From: Comamonadaceae bacterium
Lineage (GTDB): Bacteria > Pseudomonadota > Gammaproteobacteria > Burkholderiales > Burkholderiaceae_C
Assembly (NCBI GenBank): GCA_027490555.1
Contig: JAIXXW010000056.1
Coordinates: forward strand, 1 to 10,920
Length of the DNA: 10,920 nt
Direction: 5' to 3'
Position numbers and translations under genes: made by a program. Below, in pieces: positions 7,868 through 10,920 of this stretch (positions are counted from its first letter, which is position 1; every line of letters starts with the position of its first letter). The notes under the pieces are model-generated. The model saw only the letters and a list, made by a program, of their open reading frames with translations, was not told the DNA's origin and did no database searches.

Positions 7868-8671
7868 ATGCCATTTGTTCACGTCAATGGGATTGACCTC
7901 CACTACACCATCGATGGCACTGAAGGCCCCTGGATGTGCCTGTCGCACTCTTTGGCTTGCAATTTGACAGCCTGGGATGCACAAGTCGATTGGCTGAAAA
8001 CAAAGTACCGGGTTTTGCGGTTCGACACGCGCGGGCATGGCCAATCCAGCGCCCCACCAGGTCCTTACACCTTGGACGAATTGGCCAGCGATGTCCATGG
8101 TTTGTTCCTTCATTTGGGAATAGAGCAGGCGCATTGGATGGGCATTTCCATGGGCGGCATGATCGGTCAGACCTACGCCCTCCAGCACCCGGGATTTTTT
8201 CAATCCCTGATCCTGGCCGATTCCACCAGCCGGCGTCCCCCGGATGCCGCCAAGATGTGGGGGCAACGGATCGAAGTGGCCCGTTCAGAAGGCATGCAGG
8301 GCCTCTTGGAAAGCACGCTGACGCGCTGGTTCACACAGGGCTTCAGGAACCGAAACCCGGCAGCAGTCCAACGCATCGGTCAGGGCATTCTGAATACCCC
8401 CGTGGAAGGTTTCATGGGCTGCTGCCACGCCATTTCCAAGATAGACCTGTTGGACAGATTGCATGAAATCCGTTGCCCCACGCTGATCCTTGTGGGTGAG
8501 CATGACCATGGCACCCCCCCTGAAATGTCGCGCCTGATGCATCAGAACATCACTGGATCACAGCTGGTCATCATTGCGGATGCCGCACACATCAGCAACA
8601 TTGAGCAGGAAGATTTTTTCAATGCCACGGTCAAAGCATTTTTAAATGGCAATACCCCATTGCTGTCATAA
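7868..8671 (+). CDS. Alpha/beta hydrolase, 3-oxoadipate enol-lactonase (PcaD)-like
   Basis: This 267-residue cytoplasmic alpha/beta-hydrolase has a complete catalytic triad: nucleophile S94 in GISMGG, acid D213 in VGEHDHGTP and H241 in ADAAHISNIE. The oxyanion region LSHSLACNLTAWDAQ (25-39) and RFDTRGHGQSSAP (51-63) resemble PcaD, which opens 3-oxoadipate enol-lactone. Meta-cleavage-product hydrolases share the same fold, so a C-C hydrolase for a ring-fission product is an alternative. No pcaB or pcaC lies nearby, so a true protocatechuate-branch role is not supported by context. The ATG at 7868 follows the receptor 2 stop by 3 nt; AAGG at 7853-7856 is a distant, weak Shine-Dalgarno, which suggests translational coupling. 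C184 and C185 form an unusual Cys pair in the cap region. Confidence 0.88.
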   Translation: MPFVHVNGIDLHYTIDGTEGPWMCLSHSLACNLTAWDAQVDWLKTKYRVLRFDTRGHGQSSAPPGPYTLDELASDVHGLFLHLGIEQAHWMGISMGGMIGQTYALQHPGFFQSLILADSTSRRPPDAAKMWGQRIEVARSEGMQGLLESTLTRWFTQGFRNRNPAAVQRIGQGILNTPVEGFMGCCHAISKIDLLDRLHEIRCPTLILVGEHDHGTPPEMSRLMHQNITGSQLVIIADAAHISNIEQEDFFNATVKAFLNGNTPLLS

Positions 8672-8686
8672 AAATTCAGCACCGGC

Positions 8687-8722
8687 GCACCCGCATGCCC
8701 TGTCGCATCGGCTGGCGGGTGC
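8687..8722 (+). terminator. Hairpin between the hydrolase and MFS genes
   Basis: GCACCCGC (8687-8694) and GCGGGTGC (8715-8722) form a perfect 8-bp GC-rich stem with a 20-nt loop, starting 16 nt after the hydrolase stop. There is no T-run behind it. It may be a partial terminator or a processing/stability element that lowers expression of the transporter gene relative to the genes before it. Confidence 0.35.
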
Positions 8723-8755
8723 TGGCCCTGAACGGGTCAGTCCCACGGAGCTGCG

Positions 8756-9976
8756 GTGAGCGACAGCCCCCCCGCACGCGGCATCCGCCAAGGGACATGG
8801 GTTCTGGCGGCGGCCACCGTGGTGAATCTGCCTTTCGGCACCGTGTATGCGTTTTCGGTCTTCCTCAAACCGATGGAAGCGCTGCTCGGCATTGGCCGGG
8901 CCGAGATGGCCATCGTCTTTTCCATGGCCTCGGTCTTCCTCACGGTCGGCATGCTGATGGGACCGGCGCTTTACCGCCGCTTTGCACCTGTGCCCCTGCT
9001 GCTGGTGTGCGGCGCACTGAGCGCCTCGGGTCTGCTGATCTGCGCCCTGGCTCAGGGCATCGCGCATGTGCTGTTGGGCTACGGCGTTTTCTTCGGGCTG
9101 GGCGGCGGGGTGGCTTTCATCATGATGCAGCAGGGTTTGAACCAGACCATCCAGCCGATGAGCGGGCTGGCGAACGGCTACGTGGTCAGCCTCTACCCCA
9201 TGGGCGCCATGCTGGGCGCTCCGGTTTTTGGCTGGGCGATCGAGGCGTTTGGCCTGCGCGCCACCCTGGCGGGTCTTGCGCTCACAGTGCTGGTGTGCTG
9301 CGCCTTCGCCGCCATGCTCTGGCGCCAGGCCCAGGTCCGCATGCAGGACCCAGGCGCAAGTCCTGCTGACAGCGAGGCCCGCCACTGGGGCTTGTTCGCC
9401 CGCCTGTTTGTGGTCTTCTTTCTGGCAGCCTCGGCGGGTCTGATGGTGATGAGCCAGGCCGCCGGCATTTTGCAGGCCTATGGCGCGCAAAGTCTGTTTG
9501 CCCTGGGTGGCACCACCTTCATCACCGGCGCGATTGCTGCGGCACGCATTGGCGGCGGCTGGCTGATTGACCGTTTCGCCGTCCCTCACGTGGCCTGCAT
9601 GGCCCACCTGATGGCCCTGTCGGGTTCGGGCCTGCTCTTGGCCTGGCCGGGACCGGGCATGGCGGTACTGTCCATGACGCTGATCGGCTGCGGTTATGGG
9701 TTCATTTCGGGTCTGACGGCAGGTGCCATTGCGCGCTACTGGCACCCCAATGCCTTTGGTCGGGTGGCTGGGCAGCTGTACATGGCCTGGTGCATCGCAG
9801 CCATCAGTCTGCCGGTGCTGGCAGGCTGGCTGTACGACCAGACCCAGGGCTATGACCTGGCCATGCGCATCGCCGCTGGCGTGAACCTGCTGGGCGCGCT
9901 GATGGCTTTGAGCTTGCCGGCGACTGCGCGATCACCGCTTCAAGCCCAGCCTCCACCGAGCGCGAAAGAGACCTGA
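8756..9976 (+). CDS. MFS transporter, OFA (oxalate/formate antiporter)-like
   Basis: This 406-residue polytopic inner-membrane protein has about 12 hydrophobic segments in two halves, joined by a hydrophilic loop at about residues 190-212. NLPFGTVYAFSVFLKPM (24-40) and the GGWLIDRF turn (267-274) are typical of the oxalate/formate:H+ or antiporter family, as is the degenerate loop GPALYRRFAP (69-78) between TM2 and TM3. These proteins move small mono- or dicarboxylates. Here it could import the pathway substrate or export an end product such as pyruvate or oxalate; the direction cannot be told from sequence. The start is GTG at 8756 with GGAG (8747-8750) spaced 5 nt. The 84-nt gap to the hydrolase contains a hairpin, so it is either the last gene of the block or a separate unit. 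Its codons look more GC-rich than those of the Bug receptor genes. Confidence 0.9.
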   Translation: MSDSPPARGIRQGTWVLAAATVVNLPFGTVYAFSVFLKPMEALLGIGRAEMAIVFSMASVFLTVGMLMGPALYRRFAPVPLLLVCGALSASGLLICALAQGIAHVLLGYGVFFGLGGGVAFIMMQQGLNQTIQPMSGLANGYVVSLYPMGAMLGAPVFGWAIEAFGLRATLAGLALTVLVCCAFAAMLWRQAQVRMQDPGASPADSEARHWGLFARLFVVFFLAASAGLMVMSQAAGILQAYGAQSLFALGGTTFITGAIAAARIGGGWLIDRFAVPHVACMAHLMALSGSGLLLAWPGPGMAVLSMTLIGCGYGFISGLTAGAIARYWHPNAFGRVAGQLYMAWCIAAISLPVLAGWLYDQTQGYDLAMRIAAGVNLLGALMALSLPATARSPLQAQPPPSAKET

Positions 9977-10102
9977 TGCCCATGCCCACCCTTTTTGTGT
10001 CCGCAGATGGCACATGCCAAGCCAAGGTCCATGGGTCGCGACCGAGATCGCCCAAAGGGTCCATCACGGGGGCATCGTGCGCGTGTGTTTGGGCATGGCG
10101 AT

Positions 10103-10131
10103 TTGATTCTGCGCAAGACTTGGACTAGTAT
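10103..10131 (+). promoter_or_regulatory. Candidate sigma70 promoter upstream of the siaB-like gene
   Basis: TTGATT (10103-10108) and TAGTAT (10126-10131) each match consensus at 4 of 6 positions with an exact 17-nt spacer, predicting a start near 10138. A second, weaker pair is TTGTCA (10176-10181) and TCTATT (10198-10203) with a 16-nt spacer, predicting a start near 10210. The rest of the 230-bp gap (9977-10206) shows no gene or clear terminator. Confidence 0.4.
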
Positions 10132-10206
10132 TTGTGAACGTTACGCCACCCTCAACGATGCATTGGTTTTGAGACTTGTCAAAGTGGATTTATTTTTTCT
10201 ATTTGA

Positions 10207-10773
10207 ATGAGTTCGAAATCATCAATAACCGTGACCCCAAAGGGCATCAGCATGGATCTCAGTCAAGCGATTGGTTTGCGTAACCAGCTCAGAAACAACA
10301 AAGTCATCATGGCCTACAACGGGGCCATTTCCGATGATTTGATGTTGACGCTGGCCGACTTGCTCAAAAGTCGCATGCTCGCCCAAGATGATCCCAAACG
10401 CTCCAAAACCATTTTTTCGGTTTTCATGGAAGGCGTTCAAAATCTGATCTGGCACGGTGGGGACAGTTCAGACACATCGGGCATGATTTTGATCACCCAA
10501 GACGCGGGGCAAGTCACCATCATGTGCGGCAACCGGATCGCTCAAAAAGACACCCTGGTGTTGAGAGATCGACTCCATCAAATCGTCAGTGCCGACAAGG
10601 AAACCCTGCGCCAGCTTTACCGTGAGGGCATGTCCAATTCGAACGCACATGAAGGGCCTGGGGCCGGCTTGGGACTGCTCGAAATCGCACGACGGTCCAG
10701 CCAACCGATCAGTTACGCCTTTGTGGATGTCGACCCAGAGACCGTCGATTTCATTTTGGCCGCGACCATTTAA
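10207..10773 (+). CDS. siaB: SiaB-family protein kinase (DUF6272)
   Basis: This protein of at most 188 residues matches the SiaB family, GHKL-type ATPases. In Pseudomonas aeruginosa SiaB phosphorylates a threonine of SiaC and is opposed by the phosphatase SiaA. The ATP-binding N-box is visible as MEGVQNLIWHG, with E75 and N79, and the glycine box as GPGAGLGLLEIAR (150-162). It would act in the cytoplasm on the SiaC-like protein encoded 11 nt downstream. The start is uncertain. The ATG at 10207 gives the longest form but has no Shine-Dalgarno and opens with uncharacteristic codons such as ATA. The ATG at 10252 (MDLSQAIG) has AAAGGG 7 nt upstream and may be the true start, giving 173 residues. 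The gap and candidate promoters before it suggest it is independent of the catabolic genes. No siaA is seen upstream; it may lie elsewhere or beyond the window. Confidence 0.87.
   Translation: MSSKSSITVTPKGISMDLSQAIGLRNQLRNNKVIMAYNGAISDDLMLTLADLLKSRMLAQDDPKRSKTIFSVFMEGVQNLIWHGGDSSDTSGMILITQDAGQVTIMCGNRIAQKDTLVLRDRLHQIVSADKETLRQLYREGMSNSNAHEGPGAGLGLLEIARRSSQPISYAFVDVDPETVDFILAATI
10239..10244 (+). promoter_or_regulatory. Ribosome binding site supporting an alternative siaB start
   Basis: AAAGGG (10239-10244) stands 7 nt before the in-frame ATG at 10252. The upstream ATG at 10207 is preceded by an AT-rich run without a Shine-Dalgarno, so this site argues for the shorter protein. Confidence 0.5.
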
Positions 10774-10784
10774 GGACAAAGATC

Positions 10785-10920
10785 TTGCTCAACATTGCCG
10801 CCACCGACCGCACGCCCGAAATCATCCTGACTTTGCAACCAGCCAAACTGAGCATCAAGGGAGAGTCCTACCCCGAGGACGTCTCGGCCTTTTATGGCCA
10901 AGTCATCCAGGCGGTGAACA
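10785..10920 (+). CDS. siaC: SiaC-family regulatory phosphoprotein (DUF1987), 3' end outside window
   Basis: The frame from TTG at 10785 is open to the window end. Its 45 residues read as the start of a SiaC-type protein: IAATDRTPEIILTLQPAKL, then SIKGESYPEDVSAFYGQVIQ. SiaC proteins are about 125-130 residues long and cycle between a threonine-phosphorylated and a free form. In P. aeruginosa the unphosphorylated form activates the diguanylate cyclase SiaD. The phosphorylated Thr lies beyond the window and cannot be checked. TTG was chosen because it directly precedes the conserved LNIAATDRTPE region, no ATG or GTG is available there, and AAGGA (10772-10776) overlaps the siaB stop 8 nt upstream. 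The 11-nt gap to the kinase gene shows a kinase-substrate operon. Confidence 0.85.
   Translation, partial: MLNIAATDRTPEIILTLQPAKLSIKGESYPEDVSAFYGQVIQAVN

Noticed and set aside
8666..9745. Minus-strand open frame of 359 codons across the MFS gene
   Set aside because: It lies opposite a clear 12-segment transporter. Its translation is rich in His, Gln, Arg and Ala with no domain pattern, as expected from the antisense of GC-rich hydrophobic codons.
9995..10210. Small plus-strand open frame of 71 codons in the MFS-siaB gap
   Set aside because: No Shine-Dalgarno, no recognisable motif, many Arg and Lys residues, and both candidate siaB promoters lie inside it.

Overview
The window looks like chromosome of a GC-rich betaproteobacterium of the order Burkholderiales, probably Comamonadaceae-like. 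The reasons are two Bug-type periplasmic solute receptors (a family strongly expanded in that order), C/G-ending codons, GTG/TTG starts and a NahR-type LysR regulator beside aromatic-type catabolic genes. Genus cannot be fixed from the sequence alone.

Layout. Positions 1-1613 hold a minus-strand pair: an ACMSD-like metal-dependent decarboxylase (588-1613), and downstream of it an extradiol-type VOC dioxygenase (1-577) cut by the window edge. A 150-bp divergent region (1614-1763) carries a long imperfect dyad that runs into the start codon of a plus-strand NahR-like LysR gene (1764-2669). A GC-rich hairpin follows the regulator directly. Next come an atypical Old Yellow Enzyme-family oxidoreductase (2841-4316) and, behind a good sigma70-type promoter (4350-4378), a co-directional block: Bug receptor 1 (4470-5450), a DUF993 dihydrodipicolinate-synthase-like protein (5564-6748), Bug receptor 2 (6860-7864), a PcaD-like alpha/beta hydrolase (7868-8671) and an OFA-type MFS transporter (8756-9976). 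After a 230-bp gap with candidate promoters, an unrelated signalling module begins: a SiaB-family protein kinase (10207-10773) and the first 45 codons of a SiaC-family phosphoprotein (10785-10920).

How the genes may work together (inference). The chemistry on offer is ring reduction or flavin redox (OYE), extradiol ring cleavage (VOC), decarboxylation of a muconate-semialdehyde-like product (ACMSD type), lactone or ring-fission hydrolysis (alpha/beta hydrolase) and a Schiff-base aldolase/hydratase step (DUF993). Two periplasmic receptors and an OFA-type permease supply carboxylate capture and uptake. That fits a meta-cleavage-type route for a carboxylated aromatic or heteroaromatic acid, controlled by the NahR-like regulator. 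The substrate cannot be read from the sequence, and this combination does not match a pathway I know by name. The SiaB/SiaC pair is probably independent and belongs to the partner-switch systems that control diguanylate cyclases and biofilm formation.

No rRNA, tRNA, CRISPR array, insertion sequence or integrase was seen. No gene-free stretch exceeds about 230 bp.
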